DNA from: an uncultured Methanobrevibacter sp.
GTDB taxonomy: Archaea; Methanobacteriota; Methanobacteria; Methanobacteriales; Methanobacteriaceae
DNA: 28,941 nucleotides
NCBI RefSeq assembly: GCF_937881195.1
Contig: NZ_CALGFC010000063.1
Coordinates: 1-28,941 of the forward strand
Direction: 5' to 3'
How positions within the stretch are numbered: the stretch's first letter is position 1; every line of letters starts with the position of its first letter. A program made the translations under genes and the position numbers. The notes under the pieces were generated by a model. The model did not search any database. It was not told where the DNA came from and was given only the letters and a program-made list of their open reading frames with translations. Below, piece by piece: positions 14,786 through 22,803 of the stretch.

Positions 14786-16465
14786 ATGAAAATTGGGTTA
14801 GTTTATATTAAAGGGTCTCTTCCAGGATTTGAAGACTTTGGAAACCTTCCAACAGATCTTGTAAAATCAAATGGGGTTGTTAGTGGAACAAATGGTCTTA
14901 AAGCAAGTAAAATACTCGATGGGATTATAATTCCTGGAGGATCAATTCTTGAATCTAATTCAATTTCCATTGATTTAGCTAATGAAATTAAAAAATTAGC
15001 TAATGAAGGCAAACCAGTAATTGGAATATGTTCTGGCTTTCAGGCACTAGCTAACCAAACAGATGTAGGTAGAAAATCTCCTTGCCCAATTATTAAGGAA
15101 GGTTTAGGATTGCTTGATGTTAATTTTTCTCCTTTAATTAGTAATGATCGTGTTGAAGGCACTATTGTTAATGATTCTTTTTTAACTAAAAATTTAGATA
15201 AAACTTCTTATTCTGAAAATATCACTGGATTTCACTGCCATACTTATGGTAAAATTGAAATTAATGAATCAAATGCTTTGCCTATTTTTGAATCATCTAT
15301 TAAACGAATGAATTATTCTGATACTAAAAGTTCTGTTTTATCGGGTGTTAGAAATGATGAAGGCAATGTTATTGGTACTTTAATTCATGGCCTTTTTGAT
15401 GAAAATCCAACTATTGTTGAAAACTTTCTTGATTTTTTAGGTGCAGAACATAATGATATAGATCAAATTTTCATGAAAAATGCAGATATTAAGAAAAAAA
15501 TTAGATCTGAGTTAGCTATAGAAAGTGGAATAAATATTAAAAATAGTAAATTATGTAATGAATTTAAAAAGATTCTTATAAATTCTTTAAATAGCAAATT
15601 TAATGAAAATAAGGATAATGATTGTAACAACAATAACAATAACAATAACAACAATAATTATAATTATAATAATAATAATAATAATAATTTTTTAAATGAT
15701 TTAAATTCCCTTAAAAATAATATTCCTCCAATGATTATGATTGGAAGTACGGGGTCTGATTCTGGAAAAACTTTTATTACTACTGGACTTGCTGGGGCTT
15801 TTACTAAAAGAGGTTTAAATGTAGCTGTTTTAAAAGTGGGGCCTGATGTTAGAGACACTGAACCATCTCTTTATCTAACAAAAAACAAGATGGAGGAATT
15901 TACATCTATTAAAATAGGACATCTTGGGTGGATGGATATTGAAAACACATTAAAAAGGTTAAAATCTTCTGACTATGATTTTGTTATTGTTGAAGGTGTT
16001 ATGAGTGTATTCACAGGACTTTTAAATGAAAAAATACCTTATTCTGGTGCGGAAATAGCTATTTCCTCGAATATTCCAATGATTCTTGCTTCTGGTGTTA
16101 ATAAAGGAGGAATTGAATCAGCTGCAATTGATATTGTTTCACATGCAAAAAAATTAAAAGAAATGAATGTAAATGTTAGTGGAATTATATTAAATAAAGT
16201 TTATGATCAAGATATATTTGATAATGTAGCTAATTTCATTTCAACTGAGACAAAAATTGATTCTGATAATATAATTTCTATTCCAAAAATAAAACTTGAT
16301 AAAAGAAGCACAACTCCCGAAGTAGAAATTAAACTAGAAGAATTTTCAAAAGTTGCTTTAAAAACAATCGAAGAAAATATTAATTTAGAAAAAATAATTA
16401 AAATAGCTGAAATACCTTCTTTTAATAGATATTTATCTTTTGATGAGATAAAAAACTTTTTTTAA
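14786..16465 (+). CDS. CobB/CobQ-type glutamine amidotransferase fused to a P-loop (BioD/CobQ-like) domain
   Basis: This 559-aa fusion has reversed domain order. Residues 1-220 form a CobB/CobQ-type class I amidotransferase: IIIPGG (47-52), nucleophile C82 in GICSGFQAL, and H201 in LIHGLFD. Residues 221-310 are a linker containing a poly-Asn tract at 281-301, broken only by two Tyr. Residues 315-559 form a BioD/CobQ-like ATPase: P-loop GSTGSDSGKT (320-329), LKVGPD (349-354) and VEGVMSVF (402-409). CbiA, CobB and CobQ normally place the ATPase first and the amidotransferase last. It probably amidates a carboxylate by ATP activation, perhaps on a corrinoid or F430-type tetrapyrrole, but the substrate is unproven. 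No strong ribosome-binding site is seen. It follows gatA by 163 nt. Confidence 0.75.
   Translation: MKIGLVYIKGSLPGFEDFGNLPTDLVKSNGVVSGTNGLKASKILDGIIIPGGSILESNSISIDLANEIKKLANEGKPVIGICSGFQALANQTDVGRKSPCPIIKEGLGLLDVNFSPLISNDRVEGTIVNDSFLTKNLDKTSYSENITGFHCHTYGKIEINESNALPIFESSIKRMNYSDTKSSVLSGVRNDEGNVIGTLIHGLFDENPTIVENFLDFLGAEHNDIDQIFMKNADIKKKIRSELAIESGINIKNSKLCNEFKKILINSLNSKFNENKDNDCNNNNNNNNNNNYNYNNNNNNNFLNDLNSLKNNIPPMIMIGSTGSDSGKTFITTGLAGAFTKRGLNVAVLKVGPDVRDTEPSLYLTKNKMEEFTSIKIGHLGWMDIENTLKRLKSSDYDFVIVEGVMSVFTGLLNEKIPYSGAEIAISSNIPMILASGVNKGGIESAAIDIVSHAKKLKEMNVNVSGIILNKVYDQDIFDNVANFISTETKIDSDNIISIPKIKLDKRSTTPEVEIKLEEFSKVALKTIEENINLEKIIKIAEIPSFNRYLSFDEIKNFF
15626..15688 (+). repeat. AAC/AAT trinucleotide repeat encoding poly-Asn
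   Basis: Twenty-one codons of AAC/AAT, interrupted by two TAT codons, encode 11 Asn, Tyr, Asn, Tyr and 7 Asn. The tract lies exactly in the linker between the two domains of the fusion protein, so length changes would leave both domains in frame. The reverse strand reads as poly-Leu, which is a shadow. Confidence 0.95.
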
Positions 16466-16656
16466 TCTTAATTTATTAGATTAAATTTTTATTATTTTTA
16501 TATTTGATAAATAAATACTATCTATAAATTCTTTAAATCTTATTTAATTGAGTTTTTAAGAGTTTTTTCATTGAAATTTAAACATAGTCATGTGATACAA
16601 TTTTTTAGTAATATACTATAATTATTATTTTTTCATATTATAATGGAATAAATAGC

Positions 16657-17085
16657 CTAAAATGGGGGAAATAGATACCAACCACCATATTTAATAGCTG
16701 CAGAAGACCCTTTTTTCTTGTAATAGTCTTTTTTACTGATTAATCCTTTATGATGACGATGTTTTTTTGAAACTTTTTTTTCATGATATTTCTTTCTATC
16801 TTTTATTTTTTTATTATTAGTATAAGTTTTTTCCAATCTTCTTGTATAATTGGGTGATTTGATAAATTCTTGCTGAATATCATAATCATAAGTTTCTTTA
16901 TTAGACAAAATTTCATAAATCTGTATACTTATTCCTATTATTATAAAAAATAAGATAATTTCAAAGATTATAAGTAGAAGAATATTGTATGTGGAAAAAA
17001 CAAATATAAAAAAATAGCTCATTGCTAAAAAAGAGAATAAAATAAATATTGATGCAATTAATAAGCTATTTTTCAATTTAATCAC
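16657..17085 (-). CDS. Small membrane protein with a basic C-terminal tail
   Basis: I do not recognise this 142-aa protein. Two hydrophobic helices (about 8-33 and 35-58) form a hairpin at the N-terminus. A hydrophilic, strongly basic tail follows, rich in Lys, His and Tyr (for example KKHRHHKG and KKDYYKKKG) and ending GGWYLFPPF. The tail, probably on the inside, could bind nucleic acid or anionic lipid; this is only inferred from charge. The GTG at 17085 has no clear ribosome-binding site; a TTG at 17076 preceded by AGTGA is an alternative. It lies 21 nt after the DUF1801 gene on the same strand and is probably cotranscribed. Confidence 0.6.
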   Translation of the reverse strand: MIKLKNSLLIASIFILFSFLAMSYFFIFVFSTYNILLLIIFEIILFFIIIGISIQIYEILSNKETYDYDIQQEFIKSPNYTRRLEKTYTNNKKIKDRKKYHEKKVSKKHRHHKGLISKKDYYKKKGSSAAIKYGGWYLFPPF

Positions 17086-17106
17086 TATTTTTTTTGTATG
17101 TGGAAG

Positions 17107-17451
17107 CTATTTGTTTTCAGCTTCATTTACTCTAAATTGAGTAATTTTTTTAATAAGTTCATATGGGATTGGTCTATCATAGGGGAATTGTGCAGCCCCT
17201 TTAGATGTTTTATATGAAGATAATTCTTCTTTAAAATTCTCTATTCCACTTGGACTTGGATAAAAACCAATATGTTTCTTATTAACTGCAAAATGAACTA
17301 AGTTTTCTTTTTGATAGAAAGTAGGCATGCCCCATCTTATTCTTTCTTCTGAATTAGGGGCTGCTTCTTTAATTGTTTTCCTTATTTTTTTTAATATTTC
17401 TTGAATATCTTTTGAATATTCAGAAATATATTCATCGATAGTTTCTACCAT
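17107..17451 (-). CDS. DUF1801 (YdhG/Fra-like) family protein
   Basis: This 114-aa protein matches the DUF1801 pattern: an N-terminal helical region (YSKDIQEILKKIRKTIKEAAP), ERIRWGMPTF (about 36-45), LVHFAVNKKHIGFYPSP (about 51-67), SKGAAQFPYDRPIP (about 83-96) and LIKKITQFR. One member, the Bacillus frataxin-like protein Fra/YdhG, is described as an iron chaperone; most have no known role, so an iron function here is only a possibility. ATG with GGAG 7 nt upstream is a strong start. Confidence 0.85.
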   Translation of the reverse strand: MVETIDEYISEYSKDIQEILKKIRKTIKEAAPNSEERIRWGMPTFYQKENLVHFAVNKKHIGFYPSPSGIENFKEELSSYKTSKGAAQFPYDRPIPYELIKKITQFRVNEAENK

Positions 17452-17585
17452 AAACTATCTCCTTATTATTTAGCTATTTTATCTTATTTTAACTACTAAC
17501 TTACTTTAAGTATTAGTTTACTTTAATTATAATCTTAATTTAGCTATTTTATCTCATTGGATTTTTTATCTTATTTTGACTATTT

Positions 17586-18251
17586 TTATTTTAAATATTC
17601 TTCAATGACGATATTTCCGTCCATAAATATTAATCCATGTTCTTTAGCATAATCTTCTGCATCAGCTACAGACCTTGCTTCACCAGTTGTACCATCCATC
17701 ATCTCACAAACAACAGTTACTGGGGTTATTCCTGCCATTTCTCCCATAGCTAAACTTATTTCAGTATGGCCTTGTCTATTTTTTAAAAGGTTATCTGCTC
17801 CTCGAAGTAATGATACATGGCCAGGAGATCTGAATTCTGCTCCAAAATCACCAAATCTTCCTTCTTCACACATTTTAGCCATACTACTAATTGTTAAAGC
17901 CCTGTCATTGTCAGTTATTCCAGTGAATGTTTTACGGTGGTTTGCCCAAACAGAAAAGGATGACCTTTCATCATATGGTATATCATTAGGGGTTAATTCG
18001 CCAAGAATAGGATATTTGTCTTTTGCAACATCCATAATATCTGTCATAAATGGTAATCCAAGTTTATCACAGAATTCTGGATGAATACAGCAACAAATTA
18101 AGCCTCCTGCATCGTTTCTCATAGTAGCTACTTCTTTAGCCCCTACAAATTCTGCCCCTATAATCATGTCGGTTTCACTCTCTCTTTTTTCATCATCATA
18201 CATAAGAACAAATTCACCATTTTGTAATGCTTTTAATGCTTTTTTTAACAT
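17586..18251 (-). CDS. ribB: 3,4-dihydroxy-2-butanone 4-phosphate synthase
   Basis: RibB turns ribulose 5-phosphate into 3,4-dihydroxy-2-butanone 4-phosphate and formate, the four-carbon precursor of riboflavin. The acidic active-site motif DDEKRESETD (19-28) is intact, as are the conserved CCCIHPEFCDKLGLPFM segment (about 53-69) and RQGHTE (158-163). It is monofunctional at 221 aa, without the GTP cyclohydrolase II half found in many bacteria, as usual in archaea. GGTGA lies 4 nt before the ATG. The riboflavin kinase gene lies upstream on the same strand, 316 nt away, so the two probably have separate promoters. Confidence 0.95.
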   Translation of the reverse strand: MLKKALKALQNGEFVLMYDDEKRESETDMIIGAEFVGAKEVATMRNDAGGLICCCIHPEFCDKLGLPFMTDIMDVAKDKYPILGELTPNDIPYDERSSFSVWANHRKTFTGITDNDRALTISSMAKMCEEGRFGDFGAEFRSPGHVSLLRGADNLLKNRQGHTEISLAMGEMAGITPVTVVCEMMDGTTGEARSVADAEDYAKEHGLIFMDGNIVIEEYLK

Positions 18252-18567
18252 GATTTCACCATTTATTATTTTTATTTATAATAATTTTTATAAATCTTAA
18301 TTTTAATATCTAATTTTATATAGCTAATTTTAATATCTAATTTTAATATCTAATTTTATATAGCTAATTTTAATATTCAATATTAATAATTAATTTTTAT
18401 AAAACTTTTTTTTTATGATACACTTTTTTAATATATTTATTTCTTATACAATTTATTTTTATAATTTTATTATATTATAAATAACATTTTTCAATTATTT
18501 ATTTTATTTTCATTCATTTATTTAATTTTCAATTATTTTTATTATTTTTAAATATTTATTCTATTTT
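18252..18567. repeat. AT-rich spacer with repeats between ribK and ribB
   Basis: The non-coding spacer of 316 nt contains TAATATCTAATTTTATATAG followed by CTAATTT twice, at about 18305-18330 and 18346-18370, with a partial copy between them. Both flanking genes read on the minus strand. The ribB promoter must lie here, but TATA-like sequence is everywhere. No FMN-riboswitch-like or GC-rich structured element is visible. Confidence 0.6.
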
Positions 18568-18963
18568 TCAACTATTTATGATGAGTTTAACCTTGTCGCC
18601 GTCTTTTAAACTTAATTTTTCTCTTAAATTTTCTTCTGCTATAAACTCTAAATAATTATCTTCGTGTGTTGTTTTATCAGGGAATAGTATTGCTCCATTA
18701 ATAATTTCTTCTTTTTTAGAGCTATTTAATGTGGCTTTTATGTATTTAACACCACCAAAACCTTCTCTAGATTTAATAATATTTTTGGTATTCGATTTTA
18801 TTTTTTTAATCGAATCTAAATATTCTTCAGGAACAATAATATTAAGCGTCCCTGGGTATGGCGTGAAACCGCATTTTTCATTAAATTTTGATTTGTAAAA
18901 TTCCTGACCTAAAAAATATGCTCCTTTTCCATAACCTGTTGCAATAGATCCTTCAATTTCCAT
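18568..18963 (-). CDS. ribK: CTP-dependent riboflavin kinase
   Basis: RibK phosphorylates riboflavin to FMN using CTP rather than ATP, an archaeal trait. The short protein has the expected marks: GSIATGYGKGAYFLGQEFY near the start, CGFTPYPGTLNIIVP, EGFGGVKYIKA, GAILFPDKTTHE and the end ENLREKLSLKDGDKVKLII. This matches M. jannaschii RibK (MJ0056) closely in length and layout, and there is no N-terminal helix-turn-helix, so it is not the RbkR regulator type. Three in-frame ATGs exist (18975, 18972, 18963). I prefer 18963 (MEIEG), because no ribosome-binding site is seen and TATA-like sequence at 18991-18999 would start transcription near 18970, giving an almost leaderless message. Confidence 0.9.
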   Translation of the reverse strand: MEIEGSIATGYGKGAYFLGQEFYKSKFNEKCGFTPYPGTLNIIVPEEYLDSIKKIKSNTKNIIKSREGFGGVKYIKATLNSSKKEEIINGAILFPDKTTHEDNYLEFIAEENLREKLSLKDGDKVKLIINS

Positions 18964-18994
18964 AATAATCATCATTATGATATAATTCTATTAT

Positions 18995-19131
18995 ATAATC
19001 TAATTATATTTTATTTTATAATTTAGTTCTATTTTATAATCTAATTTTATAATCTAATTATATTTTGTTTTATAATTTAGTTCTAGTTTATGATTTAATT
19101 TTATAATCTAATTATATTTGATTTTATAAAG
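18995..19131. repeat. 54-nt tandem repeat upstream of ribK
   Basis: Three copies begin ATAATCTAATTATATTT at 18995, 19049 and 19103, a period of exactly 54 nt. Copies 1 and 2 differ at about four positions; copy 3 is partial and ends near the sepS stop codon. The first copy contains the TATA-like sequence of ribK, so the repeat has multiplied the promoter region. Confidence 0.85.
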
Positions 19132-19135
19132 TGTT

Positions 19136-20800
19136 TCATTTAATTTCTAATTTTATAGTTGAAAATATCGGTCCTCTAATATCAATTATTTTATTCTCAT
19201 TATTAATGTAGTTCATAGCAATATCATCTAATTTTAAATTAACATCTGATAAAGCTCTAGCTATTGTATTTCTAATTATAAGTTCTTCAGAACCACTAAG
19301 AACTGCTTCTTCTATTTTATAAGCTATTTTAGCGCTCAATGAATCTATATATCTAATATTTGTAGGAATGCCTTTTTTAATAGCATCATAAACAATCTTA
19401 GTGTCTTTTGGTATTTCACTAATAATGTCTTCTTCACTATATTTTTGAGGGTTTAATTCAACTTTCTTAACACTTTCTTCAATATTCTTAGGTATGCCCA
19501 GAATATTTCCATCATAGATATAAATTTGGTTTGTTGAAGCAGGGCCAAGAAGTTTAGTATTACTTTCTTCTTCAAAAGCTTTAATAACTATTTCTTTATT
19601 TAAAAATTCTCCTTCAAATATTGTAAATTCACAAGGGGAAACACAATCTTTTTCATTATTCCAAGTATCTAAAATGTTGTTCATAACTGATTTTCCCTCA
19701 TCTGTAACGGGATAATAGTTATAATTTAACATAGTAGCTATATCTCTGTCACTAAGTTCTAACTTTTTGTATAATTGTGGATATACTAATGTTCTAACAT
19801 CATTTATTTGATTAAGAACCATAGCAATTCTTTCAACACCTAAACCTAGATTCATAACTTCTTGTTCAATTCCATAATTTGAAAGAGCTATTGGGGAATA
19901 AAGTCCAAAAGTAGCTATTTCAACCCAATCATCTAGTTTTGGGTGATATCCATAAACTTCAGTTTGTGTTTCTGGAATATAATATTTGGATTTTTTTTCA
20001 TCTGGAACAAATTTAAATTTGGAAAATCCAAAATATTTTAATAATGCTTCAGAGATAGCTTTTCCAGTATCAAGAGTAACATTGTCATCTACAATAACAC
20101 AAGAAGCAGAATGGTAAGTCATAAGATGACTAGAATCTTCTTTTTGCTCTCTACGGAAACATCTATCTATTGAAAACATTTTTAAAGGCATTTTATAATT
20201 TTTGACCATTTTTTCAAGTGATATGAACCATCCAGATGTCATGTGGGATCTAAGGGTATTGTTACTTGCAATAGGCACTAATTCTTTAATTTCTGGGAAA
20301 ACTTTCTCAAGAATGCTTAAACCTTCTTCATTATCTAATTCAAGAGATTCAGAAACCTTTAAAACCAAATCATCTCCATCAAGATGCCCTTTTTTATATC
20401 CTCTAAATACTTCTTGTAATTTAGCTATTTTATTGTCATCAATATCTTTTCCAAGATTTTTTATATAATTTATTTTCTCTGTTTCTATTCCAATATCTGG
20501 ACGAGGTAATCCTGCTAAATAGAAACATCTATCAAGAACAGCTGGAGCTTCTGGTCCAAATTGTTTATAAACATCATTTTTATCAATAAATAATGGGTTA
20601 ACAGTTTCACTAAACCCAAGCCTAAGATATGCTTCACGGAGCATGGAGATTGTATCATATAAAATATGTGGTTTTCCTATTTCATATTTTAATCTGGGAT
20701 ATTCTTTATCAGGATGTGGTTTTTTTATTAAATTTCCAGATTCAACCCAAGCGCGTTCAAAATCTTTTTTAGCTAATTTAACAATTTTTTTTCTATCCAA
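19136..20800 (-). CDS. sepS: O-phosphoseryl-tRNA(Cys) synthetase (SepRS)
   Basis: SepRS charges tRNA(Cys) with O-phosphoserine, which SepCysS then converts to Cys-tRNA(Cys); this is the indirect cysteine route of methanogens. The 554-aa class II synthetase has motif 2 (MFSIDRCFRREQKEDSSH, 208-225) and motif 3 (GLGVERIAM, 319-327). H186, T188, S231 and S233 stand at positions I recall as phosphoserine-binding in characterised SepRS. The C-terminal part (about 350-554) would recognise tRNA. The start is TTG: AGGAGG at 20813-20808 lies 7 nt before it. An out-of-frame ATG between them opens a 10-codon reading frame that overlaps the start. SepCysS is not in the window. Confidence 0.93.
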   Translation of the reverse strand: MDRKKIVKLAKKDFERAWVESGNLIKKPHPDKEYPRLKYEIGKPHILYDTISMLREAYLRLGFSETVNPLFIDKNDVYKQFGPEAPAVLDRCFYLAGLPRPDIGIETEKINYIKNLGKDIDDNKIAKLQEVFRGYKKGHLDGDDLVLKVSESLELDNEEGLSILEKVFPEIKELVPIASNNTLRSHMTSGWFISLEKMVKNYKMPLKMFSIDRCFRREQKEDSSHLMTYHSASCVIVDDNVTLDTGKAISEALLKYFGFSKFKFVPDEKKSKYYIPETQTEVYGYHPKLDDWVEIATFGLYSPIALSNYGIEQEVMNLGLGVERIAMVLNQINDVRTLVYPQLYKKLELSDRDIATMLNYNYYPVTDEGKSVMNNILDTWNNEKDCVSPCEFTIFEGEFLNKEIVIKAFEEESNTKLLGPASTNQIYIYDGNILGIPKNIEESVKKVELNPQKYSEEDIISEIPKDTKIVYDAIKKGIPTNIRYIDSLSAKIAYKIEEAVLSGSEELIIRNTIARALSDVNLKLDDIAMNYINNENKIIDIRGPIFSTIKLEIK

Positions 20801-21144
20801 TCCATTTCCTCCTGATATTTATATTGATAATAGTTTAATATTCTTTAATAATTACTATTAAATTAATATTTATAATTAGTTTATAATTATTTAAACTATT
20901 TTCTTATAGAATTATATTATTACTATAATATTATTAGAATTTCGATTTATAATTTATATCTTTTATATATTATATAATATTTTAAGAATTTTTCTCATTT
21001 TTTAAAATAAAGAATTTTTCTAATTTTCAAAAATATATTTTCAATAATAAATTTTCAATAATAAATTTTCAATAATATATTTTAAAATTAGATTTTTAAA
21101 ATTTTATAAAAATATTTATAAAATTAAGATTAAATATTATTATT
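20801..21144. promoter_or_regulatory. Divergent promoter region of sepS and tfrA-like gene
   Basis: The 344-nt non-coding region separates divergent genes. Three 14-nt units, ATTTTCAATAATAA-like, stand at 21037-21050, 21051-21064 and 21065-21078. A TATA-like ATATTTATAAAAT at about 21111-21123 lies only about 25 nt before the flavoprotein ATG, so that transcript is probably leaderless. On the other side, the AGGAGG of sepS is at 20813-20808. The sepS TATA box cannot be chosen with confidence. Confidence 0.55.
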
Positions 21145-22803
21145 ATGGAAACTAAAATTATTAAATCAGATGTGCTTATTATTGGTTCAGGGGGTGCTGG
21201 TTGTCGTGCAGCAATCGAAATTTCAAACAATGGACTTAATCCTCTGATAGTATCTAAAGGACTTTCATTCAGGTCTGGATGTACTGGAATGGCTGAAGGG
21301 GGTTATAATGCAGCTTTTGCTTTTGTAGATGAGCAAGATACTAAGAATATTCATTTTAATGATACTATGAAAGGGGGTAGCTATCTTAATGATTCTAAAT
21401 TAGCAAAAATTTTAGTTGATGAAGCTACTGATAGATTAATAGATCTTGAGGAGTATGGGGCTCTTTTTGATAGACAAGAATCTGGGGAACTAAATCAAAG
21501 ACCTTTTGGAGGTCAAACATTTAGAAGGACTTGTTTTCAGGGAGATAGAACTGGGCATGAAATTATAATGGCTTTAAAAGAGGAAATAATAAAAAGAAAA
21601 ATTAAAACAATTGATGAAGTCATGATAACTTCTTTAATACTTAATAATTCTATAGATGATGAAAGAAAAGTTATCGGTGCAGTTGGAATTTCTTTAAAAG
21701 ATTCAGAAATTATTTTTTTCCAGTCAAAATCTGTTATATTAGCTACTGGGGGAGCAGGTCAACTCTACCCAGTAACATCTAATACTTTTCAAAAAAATGG
21801 GGATGGTTTTGCACTAGCTTATAATGCAGGAGCAGATCTTATTGATATGGAAGAAATTCAATTTCATCCAACTGGAATGCTATATCCCGATTCTAGAAAA
21901 GGCATTCTTGTTACAGAAGCTGTTCGTGGTGAAGGTGGAATTCTTTTAAATGAGAATAATGAAAGGTTCATGGTAAATTATGATGAAAGAAAGGAATTAG
22001 CTACTCGTGATGTTGTTTCAAGGTCTATTTATAATGAGATAAGAAATGGGAGAGGAAACAAGCGAGGAGGAGTTTATCTTGATGTTACTCATCTTGATGA
22101 TGAATTAATTGAGGAAAAACTTGAAACTATGCTATTACAGTTTATGGATGTTGGTGTTGATATAAGAAAAGAACCAATGGAAGTTGCTCCTACTGCCCAC
22201 CATTTTATGGGAGGAGTTAGAATAGATGAAAATTGTCAGTCTTCAGTATATAATTTATTCGCTGCAGGAGAAGTAACTGGAGGAGTTCATGGAGCTAATA
22301 GGTTAGGGGGAAATGCATTAGCAGATACTCAAGTATTTGGAAAAAGAGCAGGGATATCTGCATCTTTAGCCGCAAAAGATTCTGAATTTGAAATTAATGA
22401 AGAAGAGATAGAAAAAGAAAGTAACAGGATTAAAGGGCTTGCTAAAAAAGGTTCTATTCCTCCATTTAAAATTAAAAAAGAACTTCAGAATTTAATGTGG
22501 GATAAAGTAGCTATAATAAGAAATGAAATAGATTTAGATGAAGCTTTATTCCAATTGTATGATTTAAAAGAAAAATTGAATTATATGGATGTTGAAAAAG
22601 ATACTCATTACAACAAAGGACTTCAAGAAGCTTTAGAAGTCATTAACATGATTAATATTTCTATTTTAACAGTTGAATCTGCTTTAATGAGAAAAGAAAG
22701 TCGTGGAGCTCATTTCAGAGAAGACTTCCCTGAAACAAAAGAAGAATGGAAAAAGAGTATTGTAATGAATAAAAACCATGAGGTTAGATTCATTCCTAGA
22801 TAG
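21145..22803 (+). CDS. tfrA: Fumarate reductase flavoprotein subunit (TfrA-like)
   Basis: This 552-aa flavoprotein of the succinate dehydrogenase/fumarate reductase A family binds FAD through GSGGAG (14-19). HPTGM (241-245), VRGEGG (260-265), ELATRDVVSR (284-293) and TAHHFMGG (about 356-363) mark the dicarboxylate active site. The position of the covalent FAD-linking His of E. coli FrdA appears to be Cys46 here, so FAD should be non-covalent. In Methanobacteriales the homologue is TfrA of thiol:fumarate reductase, which reduces fumarate with coenzymes M and B to give heterodisulfide and succinate. The Fe-S partner TfrB is not adjacent. L-aspartate oxidase (NadB) is the main alternative. No Shine-Dalgarno is seen. 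Confidence 0.85.
   Translation: METKIIKSDVLIIGSGGAGCRAAIEISNNGLNPLIVSKGLSFRSGCTGMAEGGYNAAFAFVDEQDTKNIHFNDTMKGGSYLNDSKLAKILVDEATDRLIDLEEYGALFDRQESGELNQRPFGGQTFRRTCFQGDRTGHEIIMALKEEIIKRKIKTIDEVMITSLILNNSIDDERKVIGAVGISLKDSEIIFFQSKSVILATGGAGQLYPVTSNTFQKNGDGFALAYNAGADLIDMEEIQFHPTGMLYPDSRKGILVTEAVRGEGGILLNENNERFMVNYDERKELATRDVVSRSIYNEIRNGRGNKRGGVYLDVTHLDDELIEEKLETMLLQFMDVGVDIRKEPMEVAPTAHHFMGGVRIDENCQSSVYNLFAAGEVTGGVHGANRLGGNALADTQVFGKRAGISASLAAKDSEFEINEEEIEKESNRIKGLAKKGSIPPFKIKKELQNLMWDKVAIIRNEIDLDEALFQLYDLKEKLNYMDVEKDTHYNKGLQEALEVINMINISILTVESALMRKESRGAHFREDFPETKEEWKKSIVMNKNHEVRFIPR

Noticed and set aside
15463..15858. Minus-strand reading frames rich in Leu opposite the amidotransferase fusion
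   Set aside because: They are the reverse reading of the Asn repeat and of conserved P-loop codons, with no ribosome-binding site.
18252..18567. FMN riboswitch ahead of ribB
   Set aside because: The spacer is A/T-only repeat sequence with no conserved riboswitch core.
18995..19131. Possible CRISPR array from regularly spaced repeats
   Set aside because: The repeat fills the whole 54-nt period and the segments between the conserved starts are themselves repeated, so there are no unique spacers; no cas gene is nearby.
20202..20861. Plus-strand reading frames opposite sepS
   Set aside because: They lie antisense to conserved SepRS motifs, have no ribosome-binding site and no family resemblance.
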